Of a stretch of DNA of 64,000 nucleotides, positions 63,839 through 64,000 are shown in pieces. Position numbers and translations under genes: made by a program. Location of the stretch: the NCBI RefSeq assembly GCF_009362735.1, contig NZ_WHNP01000025.1:1-64000 (forward strand), given 5' to 3'. The notes below the pieces were generated by a model. That model did not search any database, was not told the origin of the DNA, and was given only the letters and a program-made list of their open reading frames with translations. The stretch is from Paraburkholderia franconis (GTDB lineage: Bacteria > Pseudomonadota > Gammaproteobacteria > Burkholderiales > Burkholderiaceae). Positions within the stretch are counted from its first letter, which is position 1. Each line of letters opens with the position of its first letter.

Positions 63839-64000
63839 TCAGGCCGCGCCCTGTGCGGCGCAGGCACCCATGATCGCATCTGCAGCCCGCTCGACATCTT
63901 TGCCCGTCGTGACGACCCACTCGGGATTCCAGGAGGCCCCAACCTCCGCGCACCTTTGATTGTCGTCGGTTGCGCGCGCAACGCCGGTGTGTTTGCCACC
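63839..64000 (-). CDS. C-terminal end of a protein running out of the window
   Basis: The last about 53 codons of a minus-strand gene: TGVARATDDNQRCAEVGASW, WVVTTGKDVERAADAIMGAC and a stop at 63839-63841. Codon use is coding-like. The family was not recognised from this fragment; the start lies beyond 64000. Confidence 0.5.
   Translation of the reverse strand, partial: GGKHTGVARATDDNQRCAEVGASWNPEWVVTTGKDVERAADAIMGACAAQGAA

Noticed and set aside
1..64000. CRISPR arrays, rRNA, tRNA genes, prophage or plasmid origin iterons
   Set aside because: No regularly spaced repeats, tRNA-like cloverleafs, rRNA signatures, integrases or replication genes were seen.

Overview
The window is GC-rich, densely mixed-strand DNA from a betaproteobacterium of the Burkholderiaceae (Paraburkholderia/Caballeronia-like). 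The basis is codon usage, the family content (phaB/phaP, CrcB-DUF190, RocS/RocR-like signalling, LysR plus FAD-monooxygenase pair) and the many small Burkholderia-type hypothetical proteins. It reads as an accessory replicon or genomic island: intact operons alternate with stretches rich in frameshifted or truncated genes. No rRNA, tRNA, CRISPR array or phage was seen, and the only insertion-sequence trace is an IS6-type transposase fragment.

Layout. 1-11 kb: a truncated ArsB-type permease; a minus-strand three-gene signalling operon (1482-aa hybrid kinase, two-receiver regulator, receiver-EAL phosphodiesterase); a membrane GGDEF(degenerate)-EAL protein. 11-17 kb: small hypotheticals, a decayed response regulator, a hydrolase remnant, a berberine-bridge-type FAD oxidoreductase and a single-receiver protein. 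17.1-19.0 kb: a three-ORF module that recurs at 54.9-56.8 kb, about 90% identical in the part compared by eye. 19-33 kb: a decay zone (phosphoesterase with internal deletion, frameshifted PAP2 phosphatase, hydrolase, aconitase, PHA-type hydrolase and beta-propeller remnants) around intact genes: a lipoprotein glycoside hydrolase, a secreted propeller protein, and an accessory flagellar-stator operon led by a cyclic-nucleotide-binding/FliG-C fusion. 33-38.6 kb: SDR epimerase, RtcB RNA ligase, lipoprotein, LysR/FAD-monooxygenase pair. 38.8-46.5 kb: MFS transporter and a fluoride-response island. 46.6-54.5 kb: YncE-like propeller, small secreted proteins, PPC/DUF296 protein, a class A penicillin-binding protein. 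57-64 kb: hypotheticals, a broken cold-shock gene, phaB, phaP and a PAS-GGDEF-EAL protein.

The most striking region is 40.3-46.5 kb. Three fluoride (crcB-motif) riboswitches lie within 1.2 kb. Two point left, one ahead of crcB-DUF190 and one ahead of a CPA2 antiporter plus universal stress protein. One points right, ahead of two translationally coupled MutS-domain-V ATPases. At least two of them have their own recognisable promoter. The layout implies one signal (fluoride) driving export, ion/pH homeostasis, a stress protein and a poorly understood MutS-like ATPase pair. A second candidate system is the stator operon at 28.9-31.7 kb, where a cNMP-binding domain is fused to a FliG C-terminal-like domain next to MotA and MotB homologues. 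All functional statements are from reading the sequence; no database search was run.
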